Positions 1 through 15,953 of a stretch of DNA of 64,000 bases are shown here, piece after piece (the stretch's first letter is position 1; each line of letters opens with the position of its first letter). Origin of the DNA: Wuchereria bancrofti (Eukaryota > Nematoda > Chromadorea > Rhabditida > Onchocercidae). Position numbers and translations under genes: made by a program. Location: contig SSBO01000012.1 in NCBI GenBank assembly GCA_005281725.1, positions 14,917,501-14,981,500 on the forward strand, read 5' to 3'. The notes beneath the pieces are model-generated. The model was not told where the DNA came from and did no database searches. It worked only from the letters and a program-made list of their open reading frames with translations.

Positions 1-54
1 CTTAGAAGTAAAGACAGCATCACTTCCCAAGCAGTAATGACTTCTTTATTTTTG
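1..54. repeat. 54-bp exact copy of a LYST exon segment fused to the receptor exon
   Basis: Bases 1-54 are identical, in the same orientation, to 29080-29133, where they are the antisense of a LYST-like coding exon. Identity stops at base 55 within the shared string ttctttatttttg. To the right the receptor reading frame (GCC ATT AAA TGG) continues. The copy length is close to a typical short-read k-mer, and the position is the very edge of the window, so a chimeric contig end is the simplest reading. A real rearrangement cannot be excluded. Confidence 0.85.
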
Positions 55-2483
55 GCCATTAAATGGGCTAAAAGTCTTCCATCATTTGCGTCACTGTCAC
101 TTCGTGACCAGGTAAAATGGAATTAATGCTGTTCAATAATGTCATAGCTTTTATAATTTTTTGAAAAAAATGATAAGTTACCTTCTCTTTTCAAAATATT
201 TGACTAATTTCCGCCTGCTACAGTTAAAATTGCTGAAAGAAAATTGGTGCGATCTTTTCCTCCTCAGTGTGTTCCAATGGTCACTTCCAATGGAAAAATG
301 TCCCTTGCTGAATGCTTTGCAAAGTGATCCGTCCAGTTTTTGTTATTTGAACGATTTATTCTTTCGGATTCGTAGTTATGGCATTGATCATGGTGAATTT
401 GCTTGTTTAAAGGCCATAGTGCTGTTTAGACCAGGTAAACTTTTTTCAAATATTTGTTGCATTATTTGATTTGCTTTCCTTCAAATTTCATTTCAATTCT
501 AAATTCTGACTAAATTTCAAGTCAAGCGAAGTTGAAACGGTAGTGTCAAAATACTATGACAAATGGAGAGTTAAAAATTAAGTCTGCATACTAAAAAGAA
601 GTCAGTGCAATTCAAATCCCAATACTACTGAAGTTTTTTGAACTCATTTAGTTTCTTCTCAAGTGTTTTTACTGCTGACACAAAGTTCAGTTGCTATAAA
701 TTATGCAAAAAATTTTGAAATGCTAAGAAACAAGAAGTCAAAAAAAATCAAGAATTTAAAAAAAAATCAGTTTTTGAACTGTTTGAAAATGAATTGAGCA
801 GGAAAATTTTCGAATTTTTCGATGAAATTCCACTTCAACCCACTTCATTACAAGAAAAATATTTCCTACATTTTTAATTTACAATAAGAAAAAGTTTGTT
901 TTGAGCGAATAAGTATTTTTGTATATATTCAGAACATTTGATTTTTTTATGTTATCATTCACATCGGGTATGTACGTCATCTACAATGTCTCTTTCAATG
1001 TTTATCAACTTTGTTTTTAAGGCAGTCAAAATATTCACTTTCGGCTTGTCCGATTATTTTTAACACAAGTTTTCTTCTGTATGCAATACTTTTGCAACTG
1101 CTTTCAAATCATACAACATATAGCTTAAAATTCCTTTTATTATATTGCCATTTTATATAGAAGGAACTTAACTGCCTGACAAACAAATCTCCTATATTCT
1201 TATTTCTAATAACAATAAGCATTTCTCATTCATCTACTGTATAATAATCATAAGTAAACAACAAAATTAAAATGTAATTAATTTAACACTCAAAATTTGA
1301 TTTTGGACTGATTTGGCTATAAGATGAGATGATGTCAGTTTCGCCGGATGATTTAATATCCATTTAAGGATTGAGTGAATAAAGAAGGAGGTGGGAGAAG
1401 AGGAAGATAAGGAACATAAGGAAGCCATTATAAGTGGCAAAATAATTGAGACGACGGCGGGAATGATGGCGGCCTAGGCTACAGTAAAAGAAAGGATGAA
1501 GTAAAAAGCTAATTAAATTTATTCTCTTCCATGCTGTCATCCCACCCCTATTTTGCTGCATAACATCCTTTCTCTTTTCTTCAAAGATTTGATTAAAATT
1601 GTCATCGTGTTCAGCCAACTCTTTTTTTCTTAAAATGTGATGAGTTATTTTAATAAATGTTGAGTTTTTGAATTTTTTGGTTTTGCAATTAATTTATTTA
1701 TTTGCTTTAAGTTTTCTCAATAAATTCGTTGACATACAACTTATTTTAAAACCTTGCTAATATTCATTTTGTGAAATTTTGTTAAAATTACAGTAATCAA
1801 GAAATATAAAACGATCTTTAATGCTATCATTCTCAATTAAATTCATAAATTATTATCTCAAAATCCCATTTTATATATTTGCGCAAACAATTTGACCTAA
1901 ATGCTGATAAAAGCTTAAGTTTTAAATTAGAAAATTTCTGTATTAGTTGGGTTTTTTTTGTTTTATAAATATTTTCTTAATATCTTGATATAATCTATAA
2001 ATACTTTAGAAACAAGAGGATTAAAGAATCTAGTTCAAATTGAAGATTTACAAGATCAAGCACAGCAAACACTGTTCAAACATACAATGAATTCATCACC
2101 TGCAAGGTCTTTCTTTTCTTATCAAAGTTTAGTTCACAAAGTTTGCATGAAAAATTTCTCACTTAAAGTAGAGTTTTTTCTTTAAAAAGAGAACAAACAC
2201 ATCGTGCAATTATGTATATATGAGTCAAGTTAGCTATATTATTTACTAAGATTACTTCATGCGTGTTAATTTTAATACTACTATGTTTGAAGACATAGTT
2301 ATCTCAAAAAAAACCCATTTTACTTATCTCAATAAAAATTGCTATTCCAGATTTGGCCGATTGCTTCTTCTGTTACCACTCTTGCGAACTATAAGCGCTG
2401 AGAAAATTGAGCAAATGTTTTTCATGGCTACATTTGGAAACACATCAATCGATCAAATCATTTGTAAAATGTACAACAGATGA
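1..2483 (+). CDS. fax-1: NR2E3/FAX-1-like nuclear receptor, C-terminal ligand-binding domain (5' end outside window)
   Basis: Transcription factor of the nuclear receptor NR2E class; in C. elegans fax-1 specifies neuron identity, and in vertebrates NR2E3 acts in photoreceptors. Four exons are readable: 1-111, 224-434, 2010-2106 and 2351-2483 (stop TGA), with phases that agree (0, 1, 2) and gt/ag borders. Exon 1 carries the helix 3 signature LFLAIKWAKSLPSF and ends SLRDQ. Exon 2 reads LLKENWCDLFLLSVFQWSLP and later EFACLKAIVLFRP. Exon 3 starts ETRGLK and contains LQDQAQ. Exon 4 reads RFGRLLLLLPLLRTISAEKI, then GNTSIDQIICKMYNR, the short AF-2 end typical of the PNR type. The QWSLP and AE(K/R)IE..FF motifs favour NR2E3/FAX-1 over tailless. 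The DNA-binding domain lies to the left. Oddity: bases 1 to about 48 do not encode the usual YE.(A)AR.L start of helix 3 and match a LYST exon exactly, so they may not belong here. Confidence 0.9.
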
Positions 2484-5400
2484 ATGGAAATGTTTTTCAA
2501 ATGAGTGTGCGTTTTTTAGATTATTTTGACTAATAAGGTTTCCTCTTTTTTTAATTGAAAACGGTAGTTTGAAGAATTAATAGCATTTCTTCGATTTCTG
2601 CAAGATTACATTCATGATCAGCAACATTTACTATACCAATGTATAAGTAATCAGCAAATGTTAAAATCATAAAAGCTTTGGACTGAAAATTAATGAAGAG
2701 ATCAATCGTCCAAAATTCAGTAAACATTAATACTGATTTCTACTTTTTTTTCTTTTTTTTGAGAGAGAGAATGATCAGTTTAAAATCACAACTTACAAAT
2801 TAAAAATCGCTGAATTATACTGTCAATAGAGTAAAGATGATTGATTGGTAAGAACGTTTTTAAAAAAGTGGTATATGGCATGAATTAGAACTCTATCAGT
2901 GATGAAAGTGCAACTCGAATTTAGGCATTTTTCCATTTGTTCCATAGTACCCATCGTATTGTTAAAATAAAAAAGACCGCAGGGAACAGAAGTGAAATAA
3001 AAAGTAGATTTGTAATGACATGTATTCCATGCATCACTAATTCAATCATACCCAATTTCTACATTGAGAATGTGTCACGCAAATATAGAAATTAATTGAA
3101 AAGTGTGCGCCCATCGCATGATACTATGTTGTTCGAAGTCATCATAATAGAAGAGCCATAGCTTTTAATAGAAAAAGGTTCTTTCTCCCTCCCAATAAAT
3201 CTTTTTCACTGACTACTAAGTGAATGTCATGGAAAGACATTCCCCCATCACCTTAAATGTCATTGAGGAATTAAGTTTCGGAAAACTGTTGTTGAAACAT
3301 TGGCTATTTGAGCTTCAATATTCAAGCATCATTTCAGAACCTTATAGGAATTTTGATTGTTAATTTAAAATATTAAAGATAACCAACTTCCTTAACTGCT
3401 TGCCTTGGAAATTTTTTGTAACATTTCATAATCTTAATATCTGCATGTGACTAAAATCAAATAACCAAAGATCCCGAAAATAATAGAATTGCCCTTTTAT
3501 CATTGGAAAAGCAGATGGGAAAAATTTATGGAAGCTTGATATCTTAATTTAACAAACTTGCGAGGATACTTTTCCAAAAATAAGTTCCGAAACGAGACGC
3601 CGGCTAACATATTTAAAATCCTGAACAGCTTAGTATCTTGAAAGCTACAAAATAAAACACAGAAGTTTTCGGGTCAATTTCAGTAACAGAAAACAAAGAG
3701 GCAAATGGACAATTCGGAAATATCAGCAACGCTCAAAACGTAACAATTTAATCAAAAGAAAGACAACAATGGAAAAAATAAGGGAAGTACACAGTACAAG
3801 AACAAATTTATCATAAGTTGAGCGAGCTTTAAGCTAAACCTGATAGATTAACAGAAGAATAAATTTAAAAAAAGAATAGCACATCCTAAAACAAATACCA
3901 GAGGAGGTTAGAAATGAAGCAGCATCTACCCATTCACAATTCACTGAAACCGAAAGAAATGATTTACGAACTTCAGAAATTGACTTTGAATTAAGAGACA
4001 CTGGTCTGTAACTATTTAACACCTCTATTTTTTCTGTTCTTCATTCCAATTATGGAAAATTATAGTCGAACTAATACAATACTTCTCGTATTTGTAAAAT
4101 GAAAAAACAAAAAAAGAGTCATGCTCTAACAAATGACTTCTATATCATTGTAAAGATGGCACTGTTAATTAATTGGAATGCTACAACACTAAAAACTATT
4201 TTAAAGCACTGCAAATATGGAATAATTTGGGAACAAGCAAAATCAAGTTGACAACTAACTTGATGTTCTGAACCAGAATAGTAGATCATTATTTGTGGTA
4301 ATAACGAAGACAATGGAACTTATAGCACGTGTTAAGTGTCCAAACATTAATAGAAAAGGTAATTCGAACCGTGGCTGTGTTTAGAAATAGTCATTAAAAT
4401 GAAAAAAANTCCATGCATCACTAATTCAATCATACCCAATTTCTACATTGAGAATGTGTCACGCAAATATAGAAATTAATTGAAAAGTGTGCGCCCATCG
4501 CATGATACTATGTTGTTCGAAGTCATCATAATAGAAGAGCCATAGCTTTTAATAGAAAAAGGTTCTTTCTCCCTCCCAATAAATCTTTTTCACTGACTAC
4601 TAAGTGAATGTCATGGAAAGACATTCCCCCATCACCTTAAATGTCATTGAGGAATTAAGTTTCGGAAAACTGTTGTTGAAACATTGGCTATTTGAGCTTC
4701 AATATTCAAGCATCATTTCAGAACCTTATAGGAATTTTGATTGTTAATTTAAAATATTAAAGATAACCAACTTCCTTAACTGCTTGCCTTGGAAATTTTT
4801 TGTAACATTTCATAATCTTAATATCTGCATGTGACTAAAATCAAATAACCAAAGATCCCGAAAATAATAGAATTGCCCTTTTATCATTGGAAAAGCAGAT
4901 GGGAAAAATTTATGGAAGCTTGATATCTTAATTTAACAAACTTGCGAGGATACTTTTCCAAAAATAAGTTCCGAAACGAGACGCCGGCTAACATATTTAA
5001 AATCCTGAACAGCTTAGTATCTTGAAAGCTACAAAATAAAACACAGAAGTTTTCGGGTCAATTTCAGTAACAGAAAACAAAGAGGCAAATGGACAATTCG
5101 GAAATATCAGCAACGCTCAAAACGTAACAATTTAATCAAAAGAAAGACAACAATGGAAAAAATAAGGGAAGTACACAGTACAAGAACAAATTTATCATAA
5201 GTTGAGCGAGCTTTAAGCTAAACCTGATAGATTAACAGAAGAATAAATTTAAAAAAAGAATAGCACATCCTAAAACAAATACCAGAGGAGGTTAGAAATG
5301 AAGCAGCATCTACCCATTCACAATTCACTGAAACCGAAAGAAATGATTTACGAACTTCAGAAATTGACTTTGAATTAAGAGACACTGGTCTGTAACTATT

Positions 5401-6050
5401 TAACACCTCTATTTTTTCTGTTCTTCATTCCAATTATGGAAAATTATAGTCGAACTAATACAATACTTCTCGTATTTGTAAAATGAAAAAACAAAAAAAG
5501 AGTCATGCTCTAACAAATGACTTCTATATCATTGTAAAGATGGCACTGTTAATTAATTGGAATGCTACAACACTAAAAACTATTTTAAAGCACTGCAAAT
5601 ATGGAATAATTTGGGAACAAGCAAAATCAAGTTGACAACTAACTTGATGTTCTGAACCAGAATAGTAGATCATTATTTGTGGTAATAACGAAGACAATGG
5701 AACTTATAGCACGTGTTAAGTGTCCAAACATTAATAGAAAAGGTAATTCGAACCGTGGCTGTGTTTAGAAATAGTCATTAAAATGAAAAAAAGAAGAAAC
5801 TAGAAGCAGCTATAGTTCACAATGAAATGAAACAGAAAAACAAAAAAAACTAATTTACAGTGAACAGTCAATTCATAAGATCATAACATAAAGAGACCCA
5901 AAAATGGTTCACATATCGCTAATAATCCTTAGTGATAGTGGTCGTTTTGGCTGCAGATTTTCTCCTTGCTAGCACAATACTCGACCAGATGACAAATTAA
6001 CGAACAATCTCGTACATCGATTTAAAAAACTAATACTGAAAGAAAGAAAC
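2484..6050. other. AT-rich spacer between the receptor and LYST 3' ends; no gene recognised
   Basis: The two neighbouring genes point at each other here (tail to tail). The stretch holds only short open frames without recognisable homology. It includes the exactly repeated block around the gap at 4409. A 62-codon minus frame appears in both copies of that block (3834-4022 and 5218-5406), but I see no family and no clear splice sites supporting it. Confidence 0.6.
3026..5792. repeat. Exact 1383-bp direct repeat flanking an N (unmerged contig overlap)
   Basis: 3026-4408 and 4410-5792 are the same sequence separated by a single N at 4409. The first copy runs right up to the N and the second starts right after it. 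This is the pattern of two contigs whose ends overlap but were placed side by side. One copy should be discounted when counting sequence. Confidence 0.93.
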
Positions 6051-7879
6051 GACAGTAATGACAGCATTTGCTGACACGTTTGTACTAAGTCTGCTATCTT
6101 ATCAATGCATATTTTAAACACAAATAGCAACCATCTTGGGAAAAGATGGAAATTTTAAAAGTTATCCGCACAATCATCAATTGGAAATTAGAATTCAAAT
6201 TTACACAATTTTTTACAAAGAACTGCTCAAGCAAACCTGACAATAGGTTCAAGAAACCGATAATCGACGATATCACGTACAAATTTCATTGTCCACATAA
6301 ATATTCTTAAATTTTTTGGAAAATTAAAATCTTTTACCAACCCAACTAACCTCAACCGAAAAATTTTGAAGTGATGATTTAATCAAATTAAATGATAATC
6401 CAAAAATTTTTAGATGCTAGTTTAACTTCGAAATCTTTTGGAAACAAAAATCTACCACAGATCCAAAACATAATGATTTGCAGTGATTCACATTAACAAA
6501 ATAAATTAAATATATCCTGGAAAAAATGAGCATTTCAGCAGTTTTCCGCTCCTATACACTGCTTAAAATAAAAAAATGCATTTCATACCTAATCACTCCA
6601 TTTTGCATTCCCAGAAAAACACAATTTACGACAGTTCCTTCCGAAATTAATGTCATAGCAATTGCAGTAACAACGATATCAGTATCGATGCTACCGATTT
6701 CTGCCCCGTTGATAATTTTCAGTGTTACACTGCTCCCATAACCTGCAGTTTTATGCAACTACATAAAAACAACACGAAAACCACTAAACTATTTAGTCCG
6801 CAAAACATACATTTTTTTGTAAATATAATGACCAATGGTTGGCGGTGAGCAAAACAGTTTACTTTATAAAAAGTGACGACATATAATACGACCAAGACGA
6901 GTTTTAACAGTCTCATTTATTAGTCACATGGAAAAAAGTTCTTAAATAGCTATTAGAGAAATCAAAACTTGGAAGCCAAAGTCAAAAACAAAAATATGAT
7001 GAATTGTCTTCCAGTATGGGGAAGGAGTTCGACCGCGAAACCTTTGCAGTTATGGATTAGTAACCTGGCGACATAATGATGGGATACTTCCATTGCGCCT
7101 TCATGAACTGAAGCTTTGGTGGATTTGACCAGTTACCATACGTATAATGTATTTTTTTTGATTTTTTCTTTTTGTAGGTTGGTTTTTTTGTCATAAAAGA
7201 TGTGCCTTATTTTACTATGGCTCCTGAAATCTTACATTTTATAACGTGAAGTGTTTGGAAAACATGGAAGAAGGAAGCTACTTATTTCACCTTTTTCTCG
7301 TAAAGTTAAATTAAGCTTTTGTGGAACTAGCGTTAAACTTCAAGTTGAGTGAAATAGTTATTGACGATTAAATTAATTTGTTAATTTATTTAGCGTAGTT
7401 ATAATGAACATTGCCTTCATTTACCTTAATGTGACTTAAGTTGTACAAACCTAACTAGAAGTGTACGTGGATTTATTTAACCCCTTTCTTTCACGTGAAA
7501 TAATTGATTTTCAAGTGGTGACAACAGCTTATTGTATTTCATTTGATTTATTGTTTGTAGAATTTTCATGTGATATTATACTCACTTATCGTATACAATT
7601 AAGCGAATTTGTAGGTTCATTAAATTGTTTGATTTTATTTCCTCTTTTTGTGTCTTCTCTTTTTCTCTATTTCGATTTGAGACTGCAAAAAATATTTTAC
7701 TCATTTATAGCTACTTTACAGGGTGTGAAGAATTTTGCACTTAAAAACGCTACTGTAGTACGTGCATTATCAGTTTGTGATAATTTTGCTGTTGTGACTA
7801 GTTGGTTAGTGGTGATAAAATAAAATTTTTAAGTACAAAAATTAAGTGAAAATATTTTCAAATATATTAAACCGGAAAA

Positions 7880-8045
7880 TTATACCGGAATAAGCCACGA
7901 TAGCTACGTCACAACTAGTTCGACTTATACTTCTCTTCCATTACCCGGAACAAGAGTCCGAACATATATGATAAACGATTTAGATCCCATATGCAAATTT
8001 TACCCATGTCCCTATGGCTCGTTAATTTTTGAAATCTAACAGTCA
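7880..8045 (-). pseudogene. LYST WD40 remnants (second copy at 9588-9753)
   Basis: Only about 50 bases after the broken BEACH half come SHRDMGKICIWDLNRLSY and, in a shifted frame (near 7963-7968), YVRTLVPGNGREV. In a third frame RTSCDVAIVAYS follows. These line up in order with the human LYST strings IIWDLNRLCYVQSL and ETSGDIATVCDS. At least two indels separate them. A further WD40-like string, WTMKFVRDIVDYRFLEPI, lies at about 6235-6293 and resembles LYST LWSTWDLKPVREI. Confidence 0.7.
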
Positions 8046-8095
8046 TAGTCGATATGCAAAAATTTAAAAATTTGCAATAAATTCGACACCACTTC

Positions 8096-8290
8096 AGCAG
8101 AATAACGTCGTCCACAACATCACCATTTTGACGTATTCCCAAATTTGGGTTTTCTTTATTCGTCAGGAAATCAGGTAAACAAAAGAATTCAGGAATAAGT
8201 TCCTTGAAATCAGTGGTTGAACAAAGCTTGCCAAATGCCATGTGGTTTCAATTGAACTGAATAATCGATCAGCAATATCGAAATTGTTGT
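8096..8290 (-). pseudogene. LYST BEACH domain, second part, with a frameshift (second copy at 9804-9998)
   Basis: After acceptor tttacag one frame reads DNNFDIADRLFSSIETTWHL, then ASF. A different frame, starting one base away at about 8220-8224, reads [20 protein letters not shown], then LGIRQNGDVVDDVIL. Human LYST has the same joined order ([22 protein letters not shown]), so one base has been lost. After DDVILL the domain stops abruptly. The remaining BEACH half, with its conserved FGYKQ-type core, is not found downstream. Confidence 0.82.
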
Positions 8291-10284
8291 CTGTAAAGTA
8301 ACAACGATAATGAGCTTTCCTCTATTAATTTGGAGCATTTAACAGTCATTTTAAATGAGCTTTCAACCCAAAGCTTCGCCACTTTTCTGCAAATTCGAAA
8401 ATTTAATGCGCTCTTCTGGTTATCAAAAACTTTAATCAAGTATTCAATCGCGGGGATAAACTTTGTTTCATTAGTAGCATAAAGCTTGTAGAACAAAAAC
8501 ATATGATTGATGCTTTTGAAAATTTGGCCTCAGAAATCCCACATTCAAGAAAAAGCGAAAGTTGGGAAAAATTTACCTTGCAATGTCGGTAAATGGTGGC
8601 AATCAACAAGATAATGTGCGATAATGACGATATTCGAGTAATGACTTCNTTAAATAGCTATTAGAGAAATCAAAACTTGGAAGCCAAAGTCAAAAACAAA
8701 AATATGATGAATTGTCTTCCAGTATGGGGAAGGAGTTCGACCGCGAAACCTTTGCAGTTATGGATTAGTAACCTGGCGACATAATGATGGGATACTTCCA
8801 TTGCGCCTTCATGAACTGAAGCTTTGGTGGATTTGACCAGTTACCATACGTATAATGTATTTTTTTTGATTTTTTCTTTTTGTAGGTTGGTTTTTTTGTC
8901 ATAAAAGATGTGCCTTATTTTACTATGGCTCCTGAAATCTTACATTTTATAACGTGAAGTGTTTGGAAAACATGGAAGAAGGAAGCTACTTATTTCACCT
9001 TTTTCTCGTAAAGTTAAATTAAGCTTTTGTGGAACTAGCGTTAAACTTCAAGTTGAGTGAAATAGTTATTGACGATTAAATTAATTTGTTAATTTATTTA
9101 GCGTAGTTATAATGAACATTGCCTTCATTTACCTTAATGTGACTTAAGTTGTACAAACCTAACTAGAAGTGTACGTGGATTTATTTAACCCCTTTCTTTC
9201 ACGTGAAATAATTGATTTTCAAGTGGTGACAACAGCTTATTGTATTTCATTTGATTTATTGTTTGTAGAATTTTCATGTGATATTATACTCACTTATCGT
9301 ATACAATTAAGCGAATTTGTAGGTTCATTAAATTGTTTGATTTTATTTCCTCTTTTTGTGTCTTCTCTTTTTCTCTATTTCGATTTGAGACTGCAAAAAA
9401 TATTTTACTCATTTATAGCTACTTTACAGGGTGTGAAGAATTTTGCACTTAAAAACGCTACTGTAGTACGTGCATTATCAGTTTGTGATAATTTTGCTGT
9501 TGTGACTAGTTGGTTAGTGGTGATAAAATAAAATTTTTAAGTACAAAAATTAAGTGAAAATATTTTCAAATATATTAAACCGGAAAATTATACCGGAATA
9601 AGCCACGATAGCTACGTCACAACTAGTTCGACTTATACTTCTCTTCCATTACCCGGAACAAGAGTCCGAACATATATGATAAACGATTTAGATCCCATAT
9701 GCAAATTTTACCCATGTCCCTATGGCTCGTTAATTTTTGAAATCTAACAGTCATAGTCGATATGCAAAAATTTAAAAATTTGCAATAAATTCGACACCAC
9801 TTCAGCAGAATAACGTCGTCCACAACATCACCATTTTGACGTATTCCCAAATTTGGGTTTTCTTTATTCGTCAGGAAATCAGGTAAACAAAAGAATTCAG
9901 GAATAAGTTCCTTGAAATCAGTGGTTGAACAAAGCTTGCCAAATGCCATGTGGTTTCAATTGAACTGAATAATCGATCAGCAATATCGAAATTGTTGTCT
10001 GTAAAGTAACAACGATAATGAGCTTTCCTCTATTAATTTGGAGCATTTAACAGTCATTTTAAATGAGCTTTCAACCCAAAGCTTCGCCACTTTTCTGCAA
10101 ATTCGAAAATTTAATGCGCTCTTCTGGTTATCAAAAACTTTAATCAAGTATTCAATCGCGGGGATAAACTTTGTTTCATTAGTAGCATAAAGCTTGTAGA
10201 ACAAAAACATATGATTGATGCTTTTGAAAATTTGGCCTCAGAAATCCCACATTCAAGAAAAAGCGAAAGTTGGGAAAAATTTAC

Positions 10285-10503
10285 CTTGCAATGTCGGTAA
10301 ATGGTGGCAATCAACAAGATAATGTGCGATAATGACGATATTCGAGTAATGACTTCCATAATGATAAGGTTCAAGCATGAATGGTGAGCCGCAACCAGAC
10401 ACTGCTTGAACCTCCTCTCGAGCAAGATAACTGTATTTTCGGAGATAATGTTCCTCTAACCGTTTATCCTGAATTGCCATTGGGCGGCTTAAATCTTTGC
10501 GAA
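10285..10503 (-). pseudogene. LYST BEACH domain, first part, with a frameshift
   Basis: Reads KDLSRPMAIQDKRLEEHYLR, then LAREEVQAVSGCGSPFMLEP and YHYGSHYSN...IIAHYLV, the BEACH N-terminus. At about 10312-10314 the frame should continue with LPPFTDIA (family: RMPPFTK). That string is present but one base out of register; the current frame reads DCHHLPTLQ instead. Donor gtaaat follows. No clear ag acceptor lies directly upstream of KDLSRP (the sequence is ttgcacgttcgc). Confidence 0.8.
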
Positions 10504-10949
10504 CGTGCAATATTGAGTAAGAGAAAAGTGATGATTACAGACCACAATTAAATTTGCAATATTTCAGTAAACATGTAATTACATAATCTTATGACACCAT
10601 GACATTATGATATAATTACCGAAGACCCATATAGTAATATAAATTGCTTTACGCACTTCATTACAATTCTACTGATAAATAACACTAGCAATAAGTTTAA
10701 GCAACAATCTGTGGAACATATTATAGTTACTATAGGACTAGACTTCCACTTCTGCTTATTGCATCTTGAATAAAAATCCTAAATCTTCGTGGATAAAAAA
10801 GTATCTACTTATAAAAAAAAAGTTTATACTTAAACTTCTGTATGCAACCAAAATGTGTTGCAATGTTATATAGAATATCAAATAAAACTTTCAAAGTTGC
10901 CTACTACTCGTTATAGCTATAATGTCAAGTGCGTCAAGCATCATCTCAG

Positions 10950-14220
<3,271 letters not shown>

Positions 14221-15129
14221 GCTGTAAAAATTTGATGTCAAAGGATAAATGTGAAGACATCAATCTACGACGCTCCCAGTTCGGTCCGTCTGTGTCCAAC
14301 TCTATCGCCATGATTCCACATCATAATCTGTCTGGAATATTGAATACTTTTATGAAACAGTGAATAAAAATTAATGCAATGATTTGAAAGACAGAGAATA
14401 ATTAAGAACCCTAGTGACATAATGAAATACAAGAAAGTTTACGTCCTACATTAAATCTTCCTGTGACATTTTGTCCCATTTTGTTTGATAATTTAAAATG
14501 ACACTTTATTAACAGATTCATTAGATTGGTAAATGTATGACACAAATTTATTATATTTTAAGACAATACGAGAAGAAATGACAGACTGTATTTATTTAAG
14601 AAATGAGTGGGTCGAGCTAGACAAATTACCAAATATATACTGTGCCTAATCAATCATCATCAAAACTGCTTAACATCAATTATCAAACAAAATTACCAAT
14701 AAACCGTCTAAAAATACGTTAGCAGCCATATTTCTTAGTTTTGACTCTCGAAAAGTTTTCATAAAGTCCTTTCGTCAAATTCTGATCTTCTACAACTCGA
14801 CATGTCATTTGCATTGCTACCTACAGTTATACAATAATACAGAGCACAGCATAAACTCAAACATATTATATGATTGAATTAGATAAAAAATAACATAGTA
14901 CATGGGTAGCAGTATTCTATACTTAGCTTAATGCCATATTATACTTGTTTCACACACGAGGAAAATTACTTTTTTATTTGAAGGCCGAATGTGAATATCT
15001 AATTAACCTGATAGAACTATCTAAAAGTTAAACAACCTAATAATTCTAGAATAAATCAAAAGAAATTTTACAACCTCGCTTCGAATCTTGCTTCTCTTCA
15101 ACAATAAAACGAATTGTTTTTTGTTGTAC

Positions 15130-15774
15130 CTTTGTTAAAAATTTGTTACGATACTCCAGGTAACCATGAATAGCCAATGACTTATCCATATTCAAAGACA
15201 TAAGTCGATCTAGAAAGGTAGTTTGTAAGTCAAACATCTAAAATACTAGGCTAAACTATGTAAACACAAAAAAAACACAAATTGAAAAAAATTAATTTGT
15301 CTAATCTTAAGTCACACCATATTAATAGTATAATAATATCAACTGACTAGCTTTCATGAATACATTAAAAAATCTAGCTCCAAATTAGAAGAGTGATCTA
15401 TTTTTTTAAACACTCTTTTCAACTGAGTATCCGTTCTAGCACTATGGACAAACGCACTGGTAAAGTAAAATTATTATAACAGTTTCTAAATTATTATAAC
15501 TAATAAAATATAATAATAATAATAATGAAAATTGTTATAATTTTCATTATTATAAGTTAGTAGACATCCTTTGAAGCGTATTTTACAACACCATTAAGCG
15601 ATTTTTGCAAAAGAAAATATTTAATACCAGCATCTAAAGTCGATAGAGGAGATTCAATTTGTAATTTCCTTAAAAATCTAATTGGGTTTTCAATAGCTTT
15701 TTGAATATTCAAGTCCTCGATAGTATCCAATAATGCTAACAAAGCTAATTCAAGTTCAGCGCACACTGGTATTC
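15130..15774 (-). CDS. Two LYST-like exons (15563-15774 and 15130-15237)
   Basis: The first starts after tatttaag and reads IPVCAELELALLALLDTIED, then ENPIRFLRKLQIESPLSTLD and LLQKSLNGVVKYASKDV. The second (acceptor gtattttag, donor gtacaa, 108 nt) reads MFDLQTTFLDRLMSLNMDKS and ends YLEYRNKFLTK. These precede the PH-BEACH part in gene order. A 15-bp perfect inverted repeat (15519-15553) lies in the intron between them. Confidence 0.55.
15519..15553. repeat. Perfect 15-bp inverted repeat in a LYST intron
   Basis: Arms 15519-15533 and 15539-15553 (ataataatgaaaatt and its complement) with a 5-nt loop gttat. Very AT-rich, so chance or simple-sequence origin is possible. Confidence 0.7.
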
Positions 15775-15953
15775 CTTAAATAAATTGTAATATGTATGAT
15801 ATGCATGATCTTTGAAAAAAATTTTGTCGTATTTGAACAAAAACTACGAATAATTCTAATTTTGAAAATGATATCCATTTTTTTGAATATTAATAAGAAA
15901 TATTCAAATATTTAAGAAAAATTTCAAAGCTAATCAAATTGGCTTTTAAATGA

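Larger units (their letters stand above)
6942..10356. repeat. Exact 1707-bp direct repeat flanking an N (unmerged contig overlap)
   Basis: 6942-8648 equals 8650-10356, with N at 8649. It carries the LYST BEACH/WD40 remnants, which thus appear at about 7.9-8.3 kb and again at 9.6-10.0 kb. Confidence 0.93.

Noticed and set aside
3834..4022. Minus frame with NSYRPVSLNS, resembling a LINE reverse transcriptase NYRPISL motif
   Set aside because: Only one short string matches. No other reverse transcriptase motifs or endonuclease are nearby, and the frame is just 62 codons.
7461..7823. 120-codon plus-strand open frame, repeated exactly at 9169-9531
   Set aside because: The repetition is the contig overlap. 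The frame is AT-driven, lies opposite or beside LYST remnants, and has no recognisable family or splice support.
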